From: Haberlea rhodopensis
Lineage: Eukaryota; Streptophyta; Magnoliopsida; Lamiales; Gesneriaceae
Direction: 5' to 3'
Length of the DNA stretch: 64,000 nucleotides
Assembly (NCBI GenBank): GCA_907163345.1
Contig: CAJQUN010000436.1
Span: forward strand, 62,001 to 126,000
The position numbers and the translations under genes were made by a program. The notes below the pieces were generated by a model. The model saw nothing but the letters and a program-made list of their open reading frames with translations, did no database searches and was not told where the DNA came from. Numbering within the stretch: position 1 is the stretch's first letter; every line of letters starts with the position of its first letter. Shown in pieces: positions 13,301-25,300 of this stretch.

Positions 13301-16300
13301 TTGAGCTGAATTACATAAAATGTTAACAGTCATTTATTGCTCCAGTGTTCTCGATTCAGCATTGTGCTTCCTTTTATGCCGTAGATCTTTTGTTTGTTTG
13401 CCGACACTATTTTTTATTTAGAGGTAGTATCACATTAAAATAACATTAAAATAATTTAATTATTTCTATATTTTAAAATTTTGAGACATCACAGCTTTTT
13501 TATAATGGAGGCTTGTTTCTACATTTTGGGGAAAAGATAGGGGTATCTAGTTGTCAGTTGATCTTAATATAGTCGTCCATTTCTCAGTCTTAATATTGAT
13601 AAAAGAGCCTAGAATAGGGTAAATCCCTTGAGTTAATATTATTGAACTAATGCTAGAGTATTTATACAAGAGAAAACTAATCAAAAAGAAAACTAAATCC
13701 TAGAGAATCTCGTTATTCAAATCTAATATAATATTTCCTATCCTAATACCAAGATAAATATAACTTTAAACAAATAGAAGATTGTAATTATCTCCAACTC
13801 TCCCCCTCAAGCTAGCGAATATATGTTTATCATTCCTTAGCTTGCTTGTTAATTGCTCAAATGATGTCTTCGATAGACTCTTGGTTAAGATGTCTGCTAC
13901 TTGAAAACCTGAAGGGACATAAATCATGCATACACTTCCTTCTTCCACTTTTTCTTTGATGAAGTGTGCCAATCTCAACATGCTTTGTTCTATCATGATG
14001 AACTGGGTTGTGATCAATGTTCACTGTCGCTTTGTTGTCATAGTAGAGTTTCATAGGTTCTTTATTGACTATTTTTAGTTCCACCATTACTCTAGTTAGC
14101 CATATGCCTTCACAAAGTCCTTGACCAACTGCTCTAAATTCTCTGCACTACTTCGAGCAACCACGGACTATTTCTTGCTTCTCCACGCTACAAGGTTTCC
14201 CTAAATATAGGTACAATAGCTCGAGGTAGATCTTCTATCTACTATCGATCCAGCCCAGTCTGCATCAGTGTACACCTCAATACCTCGTGATTTATTCCTT
14301 CCAAAGAATAGACCTTTTCCAGGACTCCCTTTGAGATATCTCAAGATTCTTCATACTGCCTCAAGGTGTTGTCTACATGGAGAGTGCATAAATTGGCTAA
14401 CAACACTTGCAACGAATGCAATATCGGGCCTAGTATGTGATAGATATTTCAATTTTCCCACCATTCGTTGTTAGCTCTTTATATCCACTTTACTCGTGTC
14501 ATCACCTGGTCCCAACTTCAGATTTGTTCCATAGGAGTCTCGACTGGCTTGCATCCTAACATACCTGTCTCTTTTAACAGATTCAAAGTATATTTTCTTT
14601 GGGATATAGAATTCCTAATTTGCTTCGTGCAACTTCCATTCCTAGAAAATACCGCAAGTTCCCTAGATCTTTGATTTCGTACTCAGTGGATAGAAATTTC
14701 TTCAACTCTTCTGCATCTTCAATATTATCTCCTGTTACAATAATGTCATCCACATATACTGTCAAAATAGTTTTCCTGCCATCCTTAGAGTGTTTGAAAA
14801 TATAATATGATCGGTTTGTGCTTGGGAATACCCTTTTGATGGATTTACTGAACACCATGCCCTAGGAAATTGCTCGAGACCATATAGAGCTTTCTTCAAT
14901 TTGCAGACTTGTCTAACATCATTTCCATCCTCAAAACCTGGTGGAAGGTCCATATATACTTCTTCATTTAGATCCCCATGGCATTCTTTATCTCTAGCTG
15001 TTACAACGGCCAATCAGGATTTGCAGCTGATGATAATAGTACTCTTACAATATTCAGTTTCGCCACTGGGGCAAATGTTTCATGGTTGTCTATGCGAGCA
15101 GTTTGAGTGAATCCTTTTGCAACCAACCTTGCTTTGTATCTATACTTCCATCAGCCTTGTACTTAATTGTGAAAACCCCCTTGCAACCTACAGTTCTTTT
15201 GTCTTTTGGTAGAGATGTAACCTCCCATGTGCCATTTTTCTTGAGAGCACTTATTTCTTCATTCACAACACTTTTTCCAGTTCGGGATTTGTAAGGGCCT
15301 CGTGAATATCCCTAGGAATCTCATAGCTTGACATTTTTCAAGTAAGGTTCGAAAACTTGGAGACAGATTGTTATAAGATATACACTGTGCTATAGGATGA
15401 GTTGTGCATGTTCTTACTACTTTTCGAAGTGCAATAGACATATCAAGAGTGAAGGGAGTTACCTCAGGATCAATGCTTGGAGGAGTAGAATCCGGTTCTG
15501 TTTCTTGGTTTTGCTGAGCTTTAGTTGGTTCTACCCTTGAAGTTTTGTTTTTCCTAGTACATACAATCACTTCAGCTTCATCTCCCCTTGTTTATTTTTC
15601 GCAAGATGGTTCAGTACGTATGACATCATCGAAAGTCCTGGAGGACTAGGTGACATGGGGTTAGGCTGAGTGGATGTTGGAGTGGTAACATCGACATAAC
15701 CTCACAACTGTCCTTCACTCACATTCGCCCCTGAAGGAGAGCCTTGTGAAAAAAATGGCCGAGACACGAAAAAGGTGATATCTGGAGAAGCAAATATTTT
15801 CTTTTAAGAAGGAGAATAACACCTATAGCCTCGTTGACTCTTTGAGTAACCAATGAATGCACATTTAATGGCACGAGGATCAAGTTTGGACCTGGTTGGA
15901 TTGTGATTGTGGACGAAAACCGTGCATCCAAACGTTCTAGGAGGTAAAGAAGAGATGGTGAGAAAATGAGGGAAGGTTCTTAGGAGGACTGATAAGGAGT
16001 ATGGAGATCAAGAGTGCGATTGGGCATACGATTGGTCCGCTGTAAGTAAGGTTTCCCCCTTAAGATAATGAGGAACATGCACAGTAAATATTAAGGCTCT
16101 TGTTACTTCCAAGAGATGACGGTTTTTTCTTTCGGCAACTCCGTTTTGCTGAAGAGTGTATGGGGAAGAAGAATAATGTATAATACCATGGATAGCAAGA
16201 TAGTTGTTGATAAGTTGATAAGATTAAAAGTCTTTTATCTTGTTATCTATCTATCCTTTTATTTAAATTATAGATTAGATTGCTTCCTTTATTTTAGGTA

Positions 16301-19300
16301 GAAGAGTCCTCTATATATATTAGAGATATTAACATTGTAATTTTAAGGTTGTGGGTTTTTAATAAAATTAAAGAGAGAAGAATTAATCTTTCAATTTTCC
16401 CATCCTTGTTTATCGCCTTTATGGTATCAGAGCAATAAAGGCATTTTTTTTCTCCTTTCTTTCTCAAATTCATAACATCGAGCGTCGGATTTCAGGTTAT
16501 CTTGCGACGCAATCGTCGATTTTCCCGTTTTTTGGGATTTCTTCAGAATCGCTTCCGCCTCCTCACTTCACGATGATAAACACATCCTTCAACACTACTG
16601 TTGATGATGGGTCTTCAAATAACTCCACCCTTGTTCCACCAGCGCACAACCCGTCTCCACAATCTGGTTTTTTTGAATCCACCTCGTTGCAAATCACCAA
16701 TAACAAATTGAACGGCCGTAATTACATACAGTGGTCTAGATCGGTGCAATTGGTTATTCGTGGCAAGGGTAAATATGGGTTTCTTGATGGTTCTATTACC
16801 CCTCCATCGGCCACTGATCCATCTTTACCTCTTTGGGATGTCCAAAACTCTATGGTCATGGATTGGCTAATAAATTCCATGGATGACTCCATTGGTAATA
16901 CCTATTTGTTTCTTTCAACAGCAAAAACGATTTGGGATGCAGTCTCCCTGGCATATTCCGATTTTGCAGATTCGTTCCAAGTTTTTGAATTATGAAACCA
17001 AGCGCGTAATCTGAAACAAGGTGATGCCTCTGTTACGCATTATTTCACTTCCATCAAACGCCTTTGGCAGGAAGTAGACTTGTTTATGCTTTGTGTTTGG
17101 AAAGATCCTGAAGATGGCATATTGTATCAATCGATGCTTGCTAAGGACAGAGTGTACGACTTCTTGGCTGGCTTGAACAATAATTTAGATGATTTCGTGG
17201 CCGTATTCTCGGGTTACCGACCCTACCTGCCCTTGATGAGGTGTTTGCTATCATTCGACGGAGGAGAGTCAGAAACGGGTAATGCTTTCCACACCATTAT
17301 CACAAGAGGATTCATCAGCTCTAGTCCTTCCCACGCATGGTGATGATACTGTTCCACGTAGCAAAGATGGTAAGCCGTGGTGTGAACGCTGCAAACGACA
17401 CTACCACACTGTCGACACATGCTGGAAAATTCAGGAAAACCTACCGATTGGGTTCCAAACAAATTTAAATACAAGGACCGGAAAGGGACTCCCACTGCTG
17501 TTGCTTCCGAGTCTCACTATGTTAAATCAGATGCTGTTTTTTCTCAAGTTCAGCTTGACCAACTTATGAAGCTTATATCGGCCAATGGGAGTTCCACCTA
17601 TAATATTGCTGCCACAGGTACTTTAAGCGTGACCCCCCCAGTGACCTTCTTACTCATGGTGAGTCTTGGATAATTGATTCCGGTGCCTCTAATCATATGT
17701 CATCACGCAAGGATATCTTTACATCATATTCGCCGCTCTCTGACTTTCAACGAGTCAAAATTGCTGATGGCTCATTTGCCAATGTGATGGGCAGTGGTAC
17801 TGTGTCCCTCAATGCACACTTGACTCTTAAGGATGTGTTATATGTTCCTACCTTGTCTTGCAATTTAATTTCTGTCAGCAAATTGACAACAGAATTAGGC
17901 TGCTTTGTTTACTTCACACCTTCTACTTGTGTTTTTCAGGACCGGATTTCGAGGAAGAGGATTGGCAGTGCTAAGGCTCTCTCTGGTCTTTGTTACCTCC
18001 AAGAGTCACCTTCTGTGAGTCACCTCGTCCATACTACAGCAGCCCCTTCATCTCTTTCACGCACCCAATGGATCATGCTTCTACATTATAGGCTAGGCCA
18101 TCCAAATTTTGTGTATTTAAAGCATTGGTTTCCTTCTTTGTTCCGAACTAATGATTCTTTTAAATGCGAGATTTGTCAATTAGCAAAACATACTCGTGTA
18201 TCTTTTCCCCCTATGTTATATCAACCTTCACGACCGTTTAATTTAATTCATAGTGATATATGGGGTCCTCACGTGTTTGTACTAATTTTAATCATCGTTG
18301 GTTCATTACTTTTACTGATGACCATACTCGTGTTTGCTGGACTTATCTTTTAAAAGACAAATCTGAGGCCATCCTCGTCTTTCGCAATTTTTACTCCATG
18401 ATCAAGACACAATTTAATGCTTCCATTAAAATCTTACGTACAGACAACGGAACTGAATTCTTTAACTCACATCTTCATGATTTTATCACTACAAATGGCA
18501 TCATTCATCAAAGTTCGTGTGTCCACACACCCCAACAAAACGGTATTTCGGAAAGAAAAAATCGACATTTATTAGATGTTGTTCGTTCACTTTTGTTCAC
18601 TTCCAATGTTCCGCAACATTTTTGGGGTGATGCCCTATTAACTGCATGCTATTTGATTAATCGGATGCCATCTCGAGTTCTTCACTTTGAGTCTCCGCTA
18701 GCCTGTTTGAATAAATACTTCCCAGATTACCGCTTGTTTTCCAACCTCGAACTTAGGGTGTTTGGTTGCTCTGCTTTTGTCCATAATCATGGCCCTCGTC
18801 GTAGTAAGTTTGATCCTAGAGCTCACAAATGTATTTTTGTGGGTTACTCTTCCACCCAAAAAGGTTATCGTTGCTATTCTATGGAAATGAAAAAATATTT
18901 CATATCTCGGGACGTCGCTTTCTTCGAATCCAACCCTTTCTTCCCCAACCAAAACTCGCTCTCTCGTGGAAAGGGGAAGACATCAAAATTCAATGGTTCA
19001 TCTATTGTCCTTCCTCGTCCATGGGATTCCCTTACACCGACATCACTTCCGCTTGTTCCATCTCTGTCAACTCCTCTTCAACACTCAACGGCAGGGGGAG
19101 ATCTAATACAGCCGTTACCATTACACTACTCACGAAAAAAACCTTCAACAGAGGAAATAAAGACAAGAGAAGCCGAGAAGCTTGACAGTCAGCCCTCCAA
19201 CTCGGAATCTCGGCCAAACGAGGTAACAATTGACTCTGATATTGATTTGCCTCACATGTCTGATCTTGATATACCTATAGCAGTAAGAAAAGGGACACGA

Positions 19301-22300
19301 TCTTGTACAGAGCATCCATTGGCAAAATTTGTATCGTATGGCAATCTATCAACCTCTCTAAAAACCTTGATCTCTAATCTCTCAAGTACCGAAGTTCCTA
19401 CCACTATACAGGAGGCCTGGAATGATCCGGACTAGAAAAAGGCCATCTTAGAGGAAATGAGAGCATTAGAAAGTAATGGTACATGGGAAGTTGTTCAGAA
19501 ACCAAGTGAAAAAGTACCAGTTGGGTGCAAATGGGTCTTCACTGTGAAATACAAGGCAGATGGCTCTATTGAACGATACAAGGCAAGGTTAGTTGCAAAG
19601 GGCTATACACAGACCTACAGCATTGACTACCAGGAAACCTTTGCCCCAGTTGCCAAAATTAATACAGTGAGGGTCTTACTATCAGTTGCCACAAATTTGG
19701 ATTGGCCACTCTATCAGTTAGATGTAAAGAATGCATTCCTGAATGGAGATCTTGAAGAGGAAGTATACATGACATTACCACCAGGGTTTGATGAGAAAAG
19801 CAAACAAGGTACAGTATGCAGGTTAAAGAAATCACTATATGGACTAAAACAGTCTCCACGAGCCTGGTTTGACAGGTTTACAAAAGCAGTCTTGAAACTT
19901 GGTTATAACCAGGCCAATGCGGATCATACACTATTTTATAGACATAAAAATGAAAAAAAGACACTACTGATTGTCTATGTAGATGATATTATACTCACAG
20001 GTGATGATCCAGAAGAAATGGAAAGATTGAAAGAAAAACTAGCATCGGAGTTTGATATGAAGGATCTGTGAAAATTGAGGTATTTTCTTGGTATGGAAGT
20101 AGCAAGGAACAAATCTGGAATTTCAGTTTCTCAACGTAAGTATGTGATAGACCTTCTGAAAGAGACATGGATGCTTGGATGTAAACCAGTTGACACTCCA
20201 ATGGATCCTAATTTGAAATTAGGAGAAACAATGAGCAGTAATCCTGTAGATAAAGGCAGATATCAGCGTCTAGTTGGGAAACTAATCTACCTCGCTCACA
20301 CTAGACCAGATATAGCATTTCCAGTGAGTTGTGTAAGCCAGTTCATGCATGCTCCTCTGGAAGAACATATGTAGCAGTCTATCGAATATTGAAATACTTA
20401 AAGGGGACACCAGGGAAAGGTCTATTTTTCAAAAAAACGGAGTCCAGAGGTGTTGAAATTTTTACTGATGCTGATTGGGTAGGCTCAATAAGTGATAGAA
20501 GGTCTACATCTGGGTATTGTTCATTTGTGTGGGGAAACTTAGTGACTTGGAAAAGTAAGAAGCAACCAGTTGTAGCAAGAAGCAGTGCTGAAGCTGAATT
20601 GAGATCAGTTGCTCATGGTGTGTGTGAAGGCCTATGGTTAAAAATGATACTTGAAGAACTAAAACTGAGTGCCACAATGCCCCTAAAACTATTGTGTGAC
20701 AGCAAAGCGGCTATTGATATCTCACACAACCCAGTACATCACGATAGAACAAAGCATGTGGAAGTGGATAGACATTTCATTAAAGAAAAAATTGATGAAG
20801 GAACAATCAGAATTGACTATATTCCAACAACAGAACAGACAGCTGACATACTGACAAAAGCCTTGTTTTGTTTGAAAGTTTTTTAGACAAGCTGGGAATG
20901 CAGAATCTATACACTCCAGCTTGAGGGGGAGTGTTGATAAGTTGATAAGATTAAAAGTCTTTTATCTTGTTATCTATCTATCCTTTTATTTAAATTATAG
21001 ATTAGATTGCTTCCTTTATTTTAGGTAGAAGAGTCCTCTGTATATATTAGAGATATTAACATTGTAATTTTAAGGTTGTGGGTTTTTAATAAAATTAAAG
21101 AGAGAAGAATTAATCTCTCAATTTTCCCATCCTTGTTTATCGCCTTTAATAGTCCCCAAGGATAGAGTGAAAATATTCATGGCCATTGTCAGTGCGGAAG
21201 CTTTGTATGGTGATGTGAAACTGAGTTTTGATCATGGAATGGAACTTTCGGAAAATATGGCCAGTTTCAGATTTCTCTTTAAGCAAATAAACCCAACACA
21301 CCCTAGTATGATCATCAATGAAAGTAATAAACCATCGAGCCCCTGAAATGCTGTTTACTCGAGATGGTCCCCAAATATCACTATGAATTAGTGCAAATGG
21401 GCGACTGGATCTATAAGGTGTCGTAGGAAACACATATTGTGTGTGCTTTGCTAATTGACAAACCTCAAAGGAGAATAAATTAGGACTTTATTGACAAATA
21501 AATCTGGGAACATATGTTTTAAATATTGGAAATTCAAATGACCTAATCTACGATGCCATAACAATATTGTTTTATGAGAATCAGAGGGGAAGTCGGCTTC
21601 ATCTTGAAATGCTTGTATGTTATTTGGAGTCACATCTTCCAGATTGTAGAGACCTCCTTTCACTCTAGCATTGCCAATAATCTTTCCCGAATCCTGCTCC
21701 TGAAATACACAACCAAACTCATCAAATTTAGCAATGCATTTATGATGTTTGGTTAACATGCAGATGGATAACAGATTGCATGTAAATTAGGTACATTTAA
21801 AGCAGAGTGGATTGTTAAAGAAGTCGTGATGTTAATAGAACCTTTTCCAGCAACAGTCGATAATGTACCATCTGCAATTCGAACTTTAACATTAACATTA
21901 CCCAGGCAATGAGTATAAGTGGAAAATAGCATGTGGCTACCTGTCATGTGGTCGGACGCACCTGAATTGAGAATCCAAGGACAATTTTCTACCGTAGCAG
22001 CACTAAAGGCAGTAGAAAAAGTGCCTTTTTGTGCTAGAGTGCACGAGGAAGATGGATTTCTGGAGATGGATAGGTTAATCAATTTCTGCAATTGCTCTAG
22101 TTGATCACGATTCAGAATGATATTAACTGAGTCAGGGCTAGGAGATGAAGCTGTGGGTTGCTCATTGTTGGTTTGATAACCTCGGTTTTCCTTGTTCTTA
22201 CCACGTGGCTTCCAGTTCGCCGGCTTTCCATGCAACTTCCAACAGGTGGCCTACGTATGGTTTGGACGATTGCAATATTCACATTTAATTTGATCATCCT

Positions 22301-25300
22301 GTTGATTAAATTTGGATGAACTATTATTCCTGGACACCCAGTTATTGGGTCCGTTCGAAACCAGGACCAATTACTCATTTGGTAATGAGTAGGGATTGAA
22401 TTTGTCGAAGACTGCTCCCCAAGCATCACCCGCCGTCTATTCTCTTCACGACGTAATTCAGAAAACACTTCTCGGATAGTTGGAAGCGTGCCTCGCCCAA
22501 GGATCCTCCCCCTTGCTTCATCTAGTTCCTTATTTAGGCCATTGAGAGAGTCATAAATTCTTTCTTTTTCAATAAATGTCCAGAACTTGGCAGTATCATA
22601 TGGTTCTCCCCAATCGGACATGTAAAATAGATCCAATTCTTGCCATAAATTGTTAACAAGTGTGAAGTAATCGGTGACATCAAGATTACTTTGTCGAGTC
22701 TCACGCAACTTATTTTTTAACTCGAACACCTGTGAACAATTTCCTAGATCGGAAGCATCCCAGATAGCCTTTGCGGTGCGTATGAATAAGTAATTTGGCT
22801 AATTCGACTTTCCATCAAATTTATCAACCAAGCCATAAAATTGAGTGTTTGGGTTCCCATGTCTCGCGCCCAGGTTCACCCTCCTTCGGCTTCTGTTTCT
22901 CCCCAGTAAGATTACCAATTTTGCTACGTCCACGAATCACAATAAGAACAGATTGGGACCATTGCAAAAAAATTCGGGAATTAAGTTTATGATTTGTTAT
23001 TTGGAGAGAAGAATTTTTAGAATGGTGAGGAATAGATAGAGAGGCGTCGGGATTGGGTTTCGATGAAGCATCGTCGGAGGAGGAAGAATCCCGGAATTCT
23101 CTTGACCCAGTCATGGCGGTTTTTACCATAATGTCGTCGGTCATAACCGTGGATCTGATGAGATGATAAAGGAGCCGAGAATAGGGTAAATTCCTTGAGT
23201 TAATATTAGTGAATTAATGGTAGAGTATTTATACAACAGAAAACTAATAAAAAAAACTAAATCTTAGAGAATCTCCTTATTCAAATCTAATAATTATTTC
23301 CTAACCTAATACCAAGATAAATATAAACTTAAATAAATAGAAGATTGTAATTATCTCCAACAAATATACAGGCATGACCCACGCACTTGAGAGACCACTC
23401 AGGTGCAGCCCTTGCAAAAGGCGCGTCTAGCTGGGTGCAAGTCGCACGTAAGGTGCGATATGTAAGCTTGAAGAAACATAAGTTCAATTGCTTGCCCAAA
23501 CACTTGTTCAAGTTATAAAAAAAAACAAAAAACCATGGCCAGCCCAATTAACTCCCACTTTAAGGGTTTAATTAACCTGCATGCATATGACACGATGTTT
23601 CTTTCTGATTCTGCTTTTCAGTTTTCACAGTAATTCAAATTCTTTCTGTTCTTCTTCACGCCAATTCAATTACAATGTCAGCCATTTTGTCTCTCTCTGT
23701 TTTTTACAGCACTTTAATTCCAGCGACAGATTTATCTTCTTTCATGTCTCTCCATTCTATTTTAAATAACATATCAAGATCCTTTCTGCTCCCTAATTCC
23801 ACGTCCCTAGTTTTTTGCAGTTTGCACAGGTTTCTGCAAATATTAAAAATGGTAGTCTTAGTGCGCCGTGTTCCTTAAGTAACAATGGGGTTCGTTATCT
23901 CTCTCTTATGCTAGTAAGCATTCTTCATGTTCTGACTCACAGAACCGATATCCTTGTGCTTTTTATGAATCTTTGATTCTGATATTCTTCATCTATCTGA
24001 TATTATGATGCTAGTATAAACCAAAATTCCGTTATGGTCCAATTTTGGCTGGTAATGAATGACCCACTTAACAATAGAGAAATGAGATGGTTTGTGTCTT
24101 GTTTCGAAGGAGAAGCTTTTGCATTCCTAATCTGGCAGGATCAGATGGCTTTGTTTGTATCTTCCAATTAGTTTACTCGTCCGAATTTCAAAGATTAACC
24201 ATTTTTTACCTGATTATATCCAGAGAGATTATGTTACCTCCAACTTGGAGCCTCTCTCTTTCTTTGCTTTTAGCTTTAGAGTCCTTTTCAAAGATTAACC
24301 ATTTGTTACCTGATTATATCCAGAGAGATTAAGTTACCTCCAACTTGGAGCTTCTCTCTTTCTTTGGATTTAGATTTAGAGTCCTATTTATGTTTGTCCA
24401 ATATTCTCAAAGTTTCAGAATGCATAATCGATAAATGCTAAGTTGATTGATTTTTTGGGTAAATACTTAGTGAACTAGTTCTGTTATTAGAGTTGGTTGA
24501 CATATCTAAGATTTCAATATCTAAAATTATCTGTATCCATGCACTTACGAACAACTGCCACATCAATAACATTTGCAATTACTTTATTGTGAGGGCCCGA
24601 TCCTAATGTGGTGTTTAATTAACACATAATAATTAATTTGCGTAAACTGCGGAAAATTTATTTCAAATGTCCTGTCAAATGTCCCTAAAATTTTTTCGCT
24701 TTTAGGTGATACATATGTAATGATACTGAAAATATGTAATTCCAGTTTCCCAATTCATCATGTTGCTCATCACATAAGCATCAAATATGTAACCAACCAG
24801 TAAAAGAATACTTAAAGTACAGATACTCGAGGCATACACCGGTAATTTAAAATATAGTTAAAAAATACTCTGTCAATTACTGGGACTCGGACTCAAGATA
24901 CCAAAACTGAGCTCAGGTATTCTAAGATGCTTCATCACGAGCATCCAACATCTGTCTACCTGTAACACCTGTCATGCCCGAACAACAAAAGACATGACAG
25001 CCCCCACTACGGGGGTCAGAACCCAGTACGAGAAATAAATAGAATCACGTCAAGAATGACAGTATCATGCAATGCATACCATGTATGAATGCGATGTATG
25101 AAAGGGTACAAAGAATCGAATCTCAAGATACCAAATATCGGTGTCCAAAGGACTGTATCATCAATCAATATCAAGCTCGAACAGAGGGTGACAACACACA
25201 CTTTGCGCTAGGAGAATCATCATGTGCCGTGTTCGTCATCCCTCGTGTCAAGGTCCGGTAGCAACGCGCGTGACTACAGTTGCTACCTAAACTGCCTGTC

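Larger units (their letters stand above)
16205..21148 (+). mobile_element. Ty1/copia element B nested in element A
   Basis: Two 217-bp LTRs (16205-16421, 20932-21148) differ at only two positions (about 0.9%). They are flanked by the perfect duplication ATAGT at 16200-16204 and 21149-21153. The primer-binding site TGGTATCAGAG is at 16422-16432 and the polypurine tract TTGAGGGGGAG at 20921-20931. The LTR termini are TG...TA rather than TG...CA. It is the only complete retroelement in the window oriented with the VAD1-like gene. At a commonly used plant rate of 1.3e-8 per site per year, two changes in 217 bp would mean roughly 0.35 million years, with a wide error. Confidence 0.93.
13597..23362 (-). 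mobile_element. Ty1/copia element A, interrupted by element B
   Basis: LTRs at 13597-13799 (3') and 23164-23362 (5') are flanked by the duplication AATAT at 13592-13596 and 23363-23367. The polypurine tract is complementary to CTCCCCCTCAAGCT at about 13800-13813. The primer-binding site next to 23163 is degraded (ATCTGATGAGA). Removing the nested element B (16205-21148) leaves about 4.8 kb, a normal copia size. The LTRs differ by many substitutions and small indels, so A is clearly older than B and C. Short LTRs and domain order suggest an Ale/Retrofit-like lineage (inference). It lies antisense in the 14.7-kb VAD1 intron 13240-27894. Confidence 0.9.
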
